Positions 22,378 to 28,314 of a stretch of DNA of 28,314 bases are shown piece after piece. The DNA is taken from the NCBI GenBank assembly GCA_030699515.1, contig JAUYME010000074.1, forward strand, positions 1 through 28,314, written 5' to 3'. Origin of the DNA: a bacterium. Lineage in GTDB: Bacteria > Patescibacteriota > Minisyncoccia > UBA6257 > 1-14-0-10-44-23. The notes beneath the pieces were generated by a model. It saw only the letters and a program-made list of their open reading frames with translations. It had not been told where the DNA came from and did not search any database. A program made the position numbers and the translations under genes. The first letter of the stretch is position 1; every line of letters starts with the position of its first letter.

Positions 22378-22413
22378 ATTAAACGGCTCACACATATGTA
22401 TGAGCCGTTTAAT
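22378..22413. terminator. Bidirectional terminator after tRNA-Ala
   Basis: 13-bp perfect stem, 22378-22390 with 22401-22413 (core AAACGGCTCA / TGAGCCGTTT), 10-nt loop and T-rich flank. It lies just after the tRNA and 20 nt before the convergent stop of the gene at 22434. Confidence 0.8.
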
Positions 22414-22433
22414 TTATCTTGTTTTTTGGGCTT

Positions 22434-23258
22434 TTAGGGCATCAACTCCCCCATGCTGGTAAAAGTAATGTTTGGCAGAGCGAACACTGAATCTGAAATA
22501 GTTGCTCTTTCGCAACGCGTGCCTTGACGATCCAGCTCCGCCTCAATCTCAGCCCTGCTTAGCATCTTCACACCTTGCTGGTTTGCCTGGGCTTGAATTT
22601 CCTCCGTAGTGTAAACGAAGCCCTGGGCAAACTGATCTGTCCAGAAATACATTTTGTTGTCCGCATAGAGAGTGTGCGCGGTCATGCCTTGGCTTGTTCC
22701 ATCGGTTCTTACTTTTCCGTCTTTTACCCGAGCTACTGCTGTTGCGCCGGTTTCACTGTCTGTATATTCACAGCGAAATGAACCGGATCCGTTGAAGGCT
22801 GCGCTTAGTTCATCAGAAAAGTCATCATCTTCATCTTCCTGCACAAGAGAACCGCCCAAATCTCCGCAGGCTACATAAATATCGCTTTCTGCCGCTGACT
22901 TGTGAACATTCAGCGCAAGAGGAAGCGAACTCATAATTTCGTTTGTGGAAACGTCAAGCGTTGTTACAGACTGACCTTCAAGAACGTTGCTTAATGGATA
23001 CTCAACTGAGCCAATGTCTGCACAGCTTCCGATATGGATGTGTGCCGGCTGTGCAATTCCGTTTGGCCCGGCCGTTACCTTCACTGTCACTCTGGCTCTG
23101 CCATCAACATCTTCAATTGTGGCCATACCGGACTGACCGGAATTATTTTGTTCATGCAAGGTTACAGTTACTGCGCCCGCACCGCCGGTGAAAAGAATTA
23201 TTCCGCCAACAACTACCGCTGCGACAACGACTATCCAAACTATTGCGCTTGTTTTCAT
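22434..23258 (-). CDS. Exported CHRD-like domain protein
   Basis: 274 aa. N-terminal membrane anchor (about 7-27). Residues about 30-135 resemble a CHRD domain: VTLHEQNNSGQSGMATIEDVDGRARVTVKV, PAHIHIGSC, YPLSNVLEGQSVTTLDV, ALNVHKSAAESDIYVACGDL; the His-x-His and paired cysteines could bind copper or form a disulfide. An acidic linker (EDEDDDFSDE) leads to a second domain with FRCEYTD, ARVKDGKVRTD and ADNKMYFWTD, a beta pattern like LolA-type or DUF4412 proteins. Function unknown; probably cell-surface. Family call from motifs only. Confidence 0.8.
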   Translation of the reverse strand: MKTSAIVWIVVVAAVVVGGIILFTGGAGAVTVTLHEQNNSGQSGMATIEDVDGRARVTVKVTAGPNGIAQPAHIHIGSCADIGSVEYPLSNVLEGQSVTTLDVSTNEIMSSLPLALNVHKSAAESDIYVACGDLGGSLVQEDEDDDFSDELSAAFNGSGSFRCEYTDSETGATAVARVKDGKVRTDGTSQGMTAHTLYADNKMYFWTDQFAQGFVYTTEEIQAQANQQGVKMLSRAEIEAELDRQGTRCERATISDSVFALPNITFTSMGELMP

Positions 23259-23400
23259 ATTTTTTGTTTTAATTTATATGTACTTTTATGGCTTTTTGAC
23301 TGCCATGAATTGTTACATATTGATTTTATTGCAATAAACAACGTAGTACAAGGTTAAAACTTACTTGGCTAAACCTTAGCTTTTTGCTTTTTGTGCTTTC

Positions 23401-23409
23401 TGATATAAT
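23401..23409 (+). promoter_or_regulatory. Extended -10 promoter (TGATATAAT), target unclear
   Basis: Perfect TATAAT (23404-23409) preceded by TG. No good -35. Transcription to the right would begin near 23416, run through a hairpin repeat and antisense across tRNA-Pro towards trhO. Confidence 0.5.
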
Positions 23410-23425
23410 CGCTTTGGTCTAGCCC

Positions 23426-23460
23426 TGAGCCTGCCTGCCCTGAGCAGTTCGACAGGCTCA
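23426..23460. repeat. Hairpin repeat beside tRNA-Pro
   Basis: TGAGCCTG (23426-23433) pairs with CAGGCTCA (23453-23460). The following bases up to 23488 carry recurring GTCGA / GGGTCGA units. The TTCGACAGGCTCA type of element recurs in many bacterial intergenic repeats; here one block is seen. Confidence 0.55.
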
Positions 23461-23488
23461 CTGTAAACTTTGTCGACGGGTCGAAGGG

Positions 23489-23559
23489 TCGGGCTGCCGG
23501 GAATTGAACCCGGGTCACACGACCCCCAGCCGTGCATACTACCGTTGTACTACAGCCCG
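23489..23559 (-). tRNA. tRNA-Pro (GGG)
   Basis: Complete cloverleaf on the minus strand. Acceptor CGGGCTG pairs with CAGCCCG; anticodon loop CTGGGGG (anticodon GGG) on stem CACGG/TCGTG; T arm CCGGGTTCAATTCCCGG; discriminator A. No encoded CCA. Confidence 0.94.
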
Positions 23560-23589
23560 CAGTACCATTGAATAGTATGATTTGTTGCT

Positions 23590-24441
23590 ATGAAATACAA
23601 GATAATTCTTTACTACAAATACGTTGAAGTGGAAAATCCAAAGCAGCTTCTGAAAGACCAGCGCTCTCTTTGCGAATCTCTTGGTCTGAAAGGGCGAATT
23701 ATTATTGCCGGTGAGGGCATAAATGGCACGCTTGAGGGCAAGGCGGGCAAAGTTGATGAATATGTAAAGGCCTTGAAGGCTGATGCGCTCTTTTTTGACA
23801 TTGACGTTAAGGAAAGTGAGGGCAATGGAATGGCCTTTCCAAAATTGAGCGTGAAGGTACGCGATGAAATTGTAGGCTCTAATCTTAGTGATGATATTAA
23901 TCCAGCCATAGATACGGGGGTTCATTTGGAGTCGGACCTGCTGCACAAATGGTATGAAAATGGTGAGGATTTTGTGGTTGTGGATATGCGAAACGATTAT
24001 GAGTATGTGAGCGGGCATTTTGAGAAAAGTATTAATCCGCAATTTTCCAATTTTAGGGATCTGCCGGAGAAAATTGAGAAGGCCGGAGTGCCAAGAGATA
24101 AAAAGGTGGTAACAGTTTGCACCGGCGGTGTGCGATGCGAGAAGGCCAGTGCTTACTTAAAGAAACTTGGTTACAAAAATGTATACCAGCTAAAAAATGG
24201 TATGCACAAATATTTGGAGAAATATCCGGATGGATATTTTAAGGGCGCGCTATATGTTTTTGATAATCGCCACACGGTGCGCTTTCACAAGGACGGTGAA
24301 GTTGTTGGAAAATGTGAATTCTGCGCCTGCCCTACTGAAAAATATGTAGACGATGACACAAGCGTACCAAGCCGCCACATTCTTTGCTGCGAAAAGTGTT
24401 TTGAGGAGAAAGTGGCAAGCGGAGTAACCTTGCGCGCCTAA
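23590..24441 (+). CDS. trhO: tRNA U34 hydroxylase / rhodanese-like protein TrhO
   Basis: 283 aa. N-terminal acylphosphatase-like domain (YYKYVEVENPKQLLKDQRSLCESLGLKGRIIIAGEGINGTLEG), a rhodanese domain (VVVDMRNDYEYVSGHFEKSINP) with active-site C177TGGVRC183, the TrhO-specific YFKGALYVFDNRHTVRF, and a C-terminal cysteine-rich part CEFCAC ... CCEKCF. TrhO proteins make 5-hydroxyuridine at tRNA position 34. TATGAT ends 8 nt before the ATG and there is no Shine-Dalgarno, so translation may be leaderless. Normal length. Confidence 0.92.
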   Translation: MKYKIILYYKYVEVENPKQLLKDQRSLCESLGLKGRIIIAGEGINGTLEGKAGKVDEYVKALKADALFFDIDVKESEGNGMAFPKLSVKVRDEIVGSNLSDDINPAIDTGVHLESDLLHKWYENGEDFVVVDMRNDYEYVSGHFEKSINPQFSNFRDLPEKIEKAGVPRDKKVVTVCTGGVRCEKASAYLKKLGYKNVYQLKNGMHKYLEKYPDGYFKGALYVFDNRHTVRFHKDGEVVGKCEFCACPTEKYVDDDTSVPSRHILCCEKCFEEKVASGVTLRA

Positions 24442-24483
24442 TTACTGAATTCTAGTATTCTATAGAATACTAGAATTCAGTAA
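24442..24483. repeat. 42-bp perfect palindrome between trhO and the ArsR-type gene
   Basis: Both halves of 21 bases match exactly, centred on TTCTA|TAGAA. It starts directly after the trhO stop and covers the last codons of the convergent regulator gene. It could be a shared hairpin terminator. Its core TATTCTATAGAAT is also the core of the site at 24753-24792 in front of the regulator. Confidence 0.8.
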
Positions 24484-24736
24484 AGAATTTTATAAACTTT
24501 TCACCATATGGTGAAAGGGAGTGTTGAACGTTGTTGCCACTGTATTTCTTATTAAGCAGGCCGGCAGCGACCAAACGATGCGTATGTTGAGAAATATTTT
24601 TGAAATCCGCATTGAGCTTTTTGGAAATATCATCAACGTTAATCCCCTCGTTTTTCGCAACGATTTTGAGAATTTCAATGCGATTGTGATTTGCAGCGCC
24701 CTTGAAATAGCGCTCTAGTTGTTTTGGATTTTTCAT
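24470..24736 (-). CDS. ArsR-type winged-helix transcriptional regulator
   Basis: 88 aa from the ATG at 24736 (a TTG at 24757 would add 7 residues but lies inside a palindrome). Winged helix: RYFKGAANHNRIEILKIVAKNEGINVDDISKKLNADFKNISQHTHRLVAAGLLNKKYSGNNVQHSLSPYG, described here as helix 1 to wing, with the recognition helix FKNISQHTHRLVAAG. No cysteine, so not a thiolate metal sensor. Placed 63 nt after the Nudix gene on the same strand; palindromes lie on both sides of the gene, suggesting autoregulation. Confidence 0.87.
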   Translation of the reverse strand: MKNPKQLERYFKGAANHNRIEILKIVAKNEGINVDDISKKLNADFKNISQHTHRLVAAGLLNKKYSGNNVQHSLSPYGEKFIKFFTEF

Positions 24737-24752
24737 TGCCTTAATTGTACCG

Positions 24753-24792
24753 TACAATATACTAATATTCTATAGAATGTTGGTATATTGTA
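24753..24792. promoter_or_regulatory. Palindromic operator candidate upstream of the ArsR-type gene
   Basis: Outer arms TACAATATAC (24753-24762) and GTATATTGTA (24783-24792) are perfect; the centre ATTCTATAGAAT is palindromic too. A third palindrome, ATTGTACCGTACAAT, overlaps at 24745-24759. Location just before the regulator start fits an operator. Confidence 0.65.
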
Positions 24793-24799
24793 GTGGGGG

Positions 24800-25387
24800 T
24801 TAGAGGCCGAGTTTTTTCTTAAGCCAAGCTTTGTATTTGGGATTGGAAAGGGCTCGAAAAGCGATTTCGGAGGTTTCTCTGGCGCGAAAATCGGCTCTTG
24901 TGGCAATTTTTAAAAATCCTTCAAAGTCGGTTTTGATAACTTTTATTTTTTCCCCTGGTTCCGGATTTGGCTTTGTGACTTTTTCTGCGCCCAGTGCGGC
25001 AAAGACATAAACGGCAAAATCTATTTTGCTGCTGGGTTGATTTTTGTATAGCAGAACGAAGCTTTTTGCTACGCAGCCGCTTTCTTCCAGCATTTCTCTT
25101 TTGGCAGTTTCAATGGGTGTTTCCCCCGGATCGGTTCTTCCTCCCACCGTGCACCTAAAGGGCTCTCGTGCCGGGTGAATTTGTTTTGTAAGGATGATTT
25201 TTTTGTCTTTTGTGACAGGGATAACGCCAACGCTGTCCGATTTTCTTTTGATGGCCTCAAATGTGCTGGTGCTTCCATCAAACATTTTTTGTTTCCATTG
25301 ATAAATGTCAAAAAGCACCCCTGAAAACACTTTTTTGGCCTGTTTTGGAATTTTTGTTTTAGGTTTTGGCCGCTTTATTTTTGCCAT
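24800..25387 (-). CDS. Nudix hydrolase (ADP-ribose pyrophosphatase-like)
   Basis: 195 aa. The full Nudix box G83x5E89x7R97E98xLE101E102xG104C is present. The N-terminal strands (VFSGVLFDIYQWKQKMFDGSTSTFEAIKRKSDSVGVIPVTKDKKIILTKQ in outline) match the NudF/ADP-ribose pyrophosphatase layout. A lysine-rich head of 20 residues precedes them. It lies 8 nt after the LOG-family gene, probably one transcript. The substrate is not certain; NDP-sugars or ADP-ribose are the most likely. Confidence 0.9.
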   Translation of the reverse strand: MAKIKRPKPKTKIPKQAKKVFSGVLFDIYQWKQKMFDGSTSTFEAIKRKSDSVGVIPVTKDKKIILTKQIHPAREPFRCTVGGRTDPGETPIETAKREMLEESGCVAKSFVLLYKNQPSSKIDFAVYVFAALGAEKVTKPNPEPGEKIKVIKTDFEGFLKIATRADFRARETSEIAFRALSNPKYKAWLKKKLGL

Positions 25388-25395
25388 TCCATATG

Positions 25396-26175
25396 CTACA
25401 AACGTCTTAGTTTTGCATTTTCTATAATGCCCAAAACTTCATCCATATCGTCGGTGATTTTGTATAGCTTTGGATCTTCTTCGGAAATGGTTTTGAATTC
25501 TTGAAGCAAAGTTTCTTTAATAAACTTGTCCAGCGGATTCCAATACTGTGATCCAATTAGAACTATCGGCACCTTATCAATTTTACCGGTTTGGACCAGG
25601 GTAAGAATTTCAAAGAGCTCATCTAGCGTTCCAAATCCGCCGGGGAAATATACATAAACTTCTGCCGAAAAAGTCAGGGCAACTTTTCTGGTGAAGAAAT
25701 AATGAAAATTGACTCCGTGGGTAACATAGGGATTAACAATTTGTTCATGAGGAAGCTCAATATTAAAGCCTACGCCGCTTCCGCAGCTTTCATAAGTTCC
25801 CCTGTTGCCTGCCTCCATTATTCCGGCTGAGCCTCCGGTAACTACCGCATAGCCTAAACGGCAAATGTGAGTAGCAAGATATCTGGCCTTTTTGTAGTAG
25901 GGGTGGTTTTGATCAAAGCGGGCGGAACCAAAGAAAGTTACCGATTTGGGGTAGCTATGGATGGCTTTTAATCCCTCGGCCAGCTCCCTAGCGACTCTTG
26001 AGTTTGTCTTTTGAACTTCATTGTGGATTTCTTCCGGACTGTGCGGAGTAACTTTGACTTCGTGTTCCGGTTTGCAGATCCTTACCTTGTCTCCCTTTAG
26101 CCTAGTGTGTTCGGCGTTTGGGGTAATTGGGCAGATGTATTTATATTTTTTCTTTTGGGTAGATTTTTTTCTCAT
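25396..26175 (-). CDS. LOG family protein (TIGR00730-like, possible nucleotide 5'-monophosphate phosphoribohydrolase)
   Basis: 259 aa. Rossmann-like fold with TFFGSARFDQNHPYYKKA, VVTGGSAGIMEAGNRGTYESCG and the signature PGGFGTLDELFEILT. These define the lysine-decarboxylase-like/LOG family, whose tested members release the base from AMP or cytokinin nucleotides. The first 60 residues are basic and less conserved. Paired with a Nudix hydrolase downstream, which suggests nucleotide salvage or clean-up. TAAGAT stands 6 nt before the ATG. Confidence 0.9.
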   Translation of the reverse strand: MRKKSTQKKKYKYICPITPNAEHTRLKGDKVRICKPEHEVKVTPHSPEEIHNEVQKTNSRVARELAEGLKAIHSYPKSVTFFGSARFDQNHPYYKKARYLATHICRLGYAVVTGGSAGIMEAGNRGTYESCGSGVGFNIELPHEQIVNPYVTHGVNFHYFFTRKVALTFSAEVYVYFPGGFGTLDELFEILTLVQTGKIDKVPIVLIGSQYWNPLDKFIKETLLQEFKTISEEDPKLYKITDDMDEVLGIIENAKLRRL

Positions 26176-26181
26176 GGATAT

Positions 26182-26187
26182 ATCTTA
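26182..26187 (-). promoter_or_regulatory. Candidate -10 box of the LOG/Nudix unit (leaderless)
   Basis: TAAGAT on the minus strand, 6 nt before the ATG at 26175, the same hexamer and spacing as at 10890-10895. Confidence 0.5.
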
Positions 26188-26188
26188 G

Positions 26189-26393
26189 CAAATTTCAACG
26201 GCCTTGTGTGTGCCGCCCGAAGCAGCTTTGCTGCTGGGCGAGCCTCGCCTAGTTCAATGGCATCCTGTTGTGTGCCGCCCGCAGTGACTTTGTCACTGGG
26301 CGAGCCTCGCCTAATTCAATGGCTCAGACATGTCTGAGCCATTGTATTGTAGGCGGGAGCCATTGAACTAAAGGCGGGAGCCGTTGAAATTTG
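26189..26393. repeat. Nested palindrome array with two covarying hairpins
   Basis: Three inverted repeats lie one within another: CAAATTTCAACGGC (26189-26202) with 26380-26393; GTTCAATGGC (26252-26261) with 26359-26368; and a 28-bp perfect palindrome at 26317-26344 (CAATGGCTCAGACA and its complement). On the left side only, two 56-nt direct repeats (26206-26261, 26268-26323) each carry a 25-nt hairpin (26215-26239 and 26277-26301). The hairpins share GCCC/GGGC ends and a TTT loop, but the inner stems differ with pairing kept: AGCAGC/GCTGCT against AGTGAC/GTCACT. The array fills most of the gap between two minus-strand genes. Confidence 0.85.
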
Positions 26394-26427
26394 GTCATTT
26401 AGCTATCAGCCTTATTCTTCCGGCGCT

Positions 26428-27396
26428 TCAGCGCGGGTCTAGGCTGAATATACTTTGCATAACAATAGTAAATGCCTCTTCAAAGTTAATAGCTGCTTCC
26501 GGCTCCTCAATCTCAACGTCGTTATTGTTGAAATTGAGCATTTGTATATCGAAGGTGGCAGCAATTTCTCCGGGGGCCTCATTGGTTCCGGGAAGCTTTA
26601 AATCCAGTGTAATTCTTTTTATATATTCTGTGTCGGAATCAATCCAAATTTCTCCTTTTGGTTTGATAGATTTCTTAAATTTTATTAGCTCTTCTTTTGC
26701 AGCTCTAATTTCTTGCTCGTCTATTTCTTGTCCTGCTATTTCGTTTATGCTCTCTACAAGCTCCAGAGCTGCCCCTAGGTCAACTTCGTAGGCAAAGTGG
26801 TATGCGCCGTTATCTATGCCAAAATCTTGAGTAACCTTTAAAACATTGGATTGTGCCACGATTGATTGCATATGACTTAGCTCTTCATCGCCTAAAATAG
26901 GAATTAGAGAATTAAGCCCAACCGCAGAGTTGGCACCAAGATTGGCAGCTTGCTCTTCTAGGTTTTCTAATTTAATCCATTTCTGTGAAATTGTAGAAAA
27001 ATCAATTGCTAGTTTATCTGAATTAAAGTTATCCAATCGGAAATAAAGAGTTTTGCCAATAATTTTTAACGATGTTTTTAGGACAGCTTCTTGGCCAAGG
27101 CCAAGAGCGCCGCTGTCTATAACATTGATGTTAAACTGCATCCTACTATTTTCCGGATCTTTTAAATTAACTGCATCTCCCCTAATCTCTGCGCTTGCAA
27201 GCTTAGATTTTCCATCTTCAATGTTGTTTATTTTAAGTTCGCCAAGATAGCTTACAGAATTAAGCTCGTATTGGTTGCTAATGGCGTTACTGAGAGTTGC
27301 TTGTGCAACTCTGGTATCAGAGCTGGCATTAACGATTACTATTACTGCAACTATTACGATTGCTGCAGCTGTGAAGATTAAGGGTCTTTTGCTCAT
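26428..27396 (-). CDS. Membrane-anchored extracytoplasmic protein, unknown function
   Basis: 322 aa from the ATG at 27396 (MSKRPLIFTAAAIVIVAVIVIV); the frame opens 12 codons earlier, but the signal anchor begins at this Met. After the anchor the protein is a long amphipathic beta pattern (LGELKINNIEDGKSKLASAEIRGDAVNL, GKTLYFRLDNFNSDKL, GEIWIDSDTEYIKRITLDLKL, ATFDIQMLNFNNNDVEIEEP), as in LolA/LppX-like lipid-binding or DUF-type lipoproteins of Patescibacteria. No lipobox cysteine, no catalytic motif. Stands alone between the palindrome array and rnhA. Confidence 0.78.
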   Translation of the reverse strand: MSKRPLIFTAAAIVIVAVIVIVNASSDTRVAQATLSNAISNQYELNSVSYLGELKINNIEDGKSKLASAEIRGDAVNLKDPENSRMQFNINVIDSGALGLGQEAVLKTSLKIIGKTLYFRLDNFNSDKLAIDFSTISQKWIKLENLEEQAANLGANSAVGLNSLIPILGDEELSHMQSIVAQSNVLKVTQDFGIDNGAYHFAYEVDLGAALELVESINEIAGQEIDEQEIRAAKEELIKFKKSIKPKGEIWIDSDTEYIKRITLDLKLPGTNEAPGEIAATFDIQMLNFNNNDVEIEEPEAAINFEEAFTIVMQSIFSLDPR

Positions 27397-27473
27397 GTTG
27401 TGTGTTTGTTGTATGTATGGCTTTATTGCCATATGTACCTTATAGCATAACAGCTAGGCTTTCAAAAGCCAGC

Positions 27474-28088
27474 TTAGCGATGGAAACCAAGATCGGCTGG
27501 GTTAATATCGCCGCTTACATGTATCAGCTTTCCCCCGCTTTTTTCAAATTTATCCCTTAATACGGCCACGTCCATAGATAGCTCTACCGTTTCTTCATCT
27601 ACATTTTTAGCTTTGATGTGGCCTAGCGACCAATAGTCTATTACCAGCCGAGAATCGCCAAATACGTTTTTAGTCTTTTTTCGAAGTGCAATTTCTATTG
27701 CAAATTTGCAGGCTAAAAGCTCGCCGTAGTTGTTTGTTTTCGCAACCAGCCTATGGGTTTGATGCTCTGTGTTTATTTTCGATTTTGGAAGTAGGTTTTT
27801 CCCGCTTTCGTCTGTAACTTTTAGCTCGGTTCCCTTGCCTCTTCCGGTGCCGGCGTCAAAATAAATTCCCCTTTCAAGCTTTTTTTGAAACTTTTCTTTT
27901 TTGATTTTTCCTTTTTCGTAGTTTGCACCATCTTCCAGCCACTTTTGCGCTTCCTGCTTTGTAGCAAAGCCTTTGTAGCGCGCGCTTTTTCCTTTTACGA
28001 TGTTTTCAGTTTCCTGCCAAGAATCCAAAATGCCCGATTGTCCTGATACTAGCTTGTATGCGTAGTAGTTGTTTTTTGCTTTAGCCAT
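27474..28088 (-). CDS. rnhA: Ribonuclease HI with N-terminal viroplasmin domain
   Basis: 204 aa. Residues about 6-52 form the viroplasmin (RNase H1 N-terminal) RNA-DNA hybrid-binding domain (YYAYKLVSGQSGILDSWQE ... GFATKQEAQKWL). A short linker leads to the RNase H fold with the four acidic catalytic residues D78 (YFDAGTGRGKG), E123 (NNYGELLACKFA), D145 (VFGDSRLVIDYW) and D199 (NPADLGFHR). It removes RNA from RNA-DNA hybrids. A perfect TATAAT lies 7 nt before the ATG, so it is probably translated from a leaderless mRNA. Confidence 0.93.
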   Translation of the reverse strand: MAKAKNNYYAYKLVSGQSGILDSWQETENIVKGKSARYKGFATKQEAQKWLEDGANYEKGKIKKEKFQKKLERGIYFDAGTGRGKGTELKVTDESGKNLLPKSKINTEHQTHRLVAKTNNYGELLACKFAIEIALRKKTKNVFGDSRLVIDYWSLGHIKAKNVDEETVELSMDVAVLRDKFEKSGGKLIHVSGDINPADLGFHR

Positions 28089-28095
28089 CCTGCTT

Positions 28096-28101
28096 ATTAT
28101 A
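28096..28101 (-). promoter_or_regulatory. -10 box of rnhA (leaderless)
   Basis: Perfect TATAAT on the minus strand with 7 nt to the start codon at 28088; preceded by TG. Confidence 0.6.
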
Positions 28102-28314
28102 CATTAGAGAGTAAAATGCGTGAGCGCCCCGATGGTTGTCGGGGCGCTTTGCGAGCTGAAGTCTCATCCTTCCACTTCACATAGCACTCTTTTATGATTG
28201 CTTTGAGCAGACCGAAGTCGCCCCTACACACTTCTTCAAAGGACTCTTGGACCTTTTCTACGGCCCAATGCGCCGCCTTTGCGTAACGCTGGTAGATATT
28301 GTGGTAGCGGTCGG
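28097..28314 (-). CDS. C-terminal end of an orphan cassette-style gene (runs off the window)
   Basis: Only this minus-strand frame is open to the window edge; the last 72 codons are seen. The part before the hairpin is helical and charged (YQRYAKAAHWAVEKVQESFEEV, LLKAIIKECYVKWKDE) with GC-rich codons, like the other orphan cassettes, and no family is recognised. The frame does not stop before the GC-rich hairpin at 28123-28148 but reads through it to a TAA at 28097, overlapping the rnhA -10 box. The true end may have been earlier and lost. Confidence 0.5.
   Translation of the reverse strand, partial: DRYHNIYQRYAKAAHWAVEKVQESFEEVCRGDFGLLKAIIKECYVKWKDETSARKAPRQPSGRSRILLSNV
28123..28148. terminator. 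GC-rich hairpin at the end of the orphan partial gene
   Basis: 10-bp perfect stem AGCGCCCCGA (28123-28132) with 28139-28148, 6-nt loop. Thirteen bases, GAGCGCCCCGATG (28122-28134), recur at 22234-22246 in the tRNA-like fragment. No T-run close by on the minus strand. Confidence 0.65.

Noticed and set aside
26189..26393. CRISPR array
   Set aside because: Only two direct repeats, with hairpins and nested inverted repeats, no regular spacers and no cas genes nearby.

Overview
The window looks like a chromosomal piece of a Candidate Phyla Radiation (Patescibacteria, probably Parcubacteria-like) bacterium. This is inference from several things together: a compact type IV pilus operon without secretin genes, short orphan coiled-coil and single-membrane-segment proteins, many genes without a Shine-Dalgarno motif, short palindromic repeats and low-complexity tracts between genes, and two tRNA genes without an encoded CCA end. 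No rRNA or marker gene is present to fix the lineage.

Layout. Positions 1-8306 hold, on the minus strand, a pilus operon read in the order pilM, pilN, pilO, a 95-aa membrane protein, pilB, pilT, pilC, a prepilin and the start of the prepilin peptidase pilD, which runs off the window. Upstream of it is a leucyl aminopeptidase (8443-9819), divergent from a ComF-type phosphoribosyltransferase. Positions 10593-16055 hold a coiled-coil protein, a 662-aa exported glycine-rich protein flanked by copies of one small palindrome, and a probable three-gene unit: a 59-aa helical protein, a 29-aa membrane micropeptide and a P2A-type cation ATPase. Positions 16181-20035 hold a domain-minimal CDF-like transporter, a DUF167/acetyltransferase pair, and a GIY-YIG / threonine dehydrogenase / glycine C-acetyltransferase unit that would turn threonine into glycine and acetyl-CoA. 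Positions 20088-22375 hold an orphan gene, a membrane-anchored thermonuclease with a 41-aa partner, an orphan exported protein, tRNA-derived debris and tRNA-Ala(UGC). Positions 22434-28314 hold a CHRD-like exported protein, tRNA-Pro(GGG), trhO, an ArsR-type regulator between two palindromes, a Nudix hydrolase, a LOG-family protein, a remarkable nested palindrome array, an anchored extracytoplasmic protein, RNase HI with a viroplasmin domain, and the end of another orphan gene.

Two gene styles coexist. Most genes lack a Shine-Dalgarno sequence and several have a -10 box about 6-7 nt before the start codon, as expected of leaderless mRNAs. Three complete orphan genes (16181-16816, 20088-20525, 21431-21931) instead have a strong GGAGA-type ribosome binding site, GC-rich codons and a GC-rich hairpin close behind the stop; a fourth, cut by the window end (28097-28314), has similar codons and overlaps a hairpin. 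They look like separately acquired single-gene cassettes. A hairpin core close to one cassette terminator is also found in a tRNA-like fragment next to tRNA-Ala.

The best candidates for something undescribed are the micropeptide gene in front of the P-type ATPase, the nested palindromes at 26189-26393 with covarying hairpin stems, the cassette-style genes, and the tRNA-derived debris at 22076-22264.
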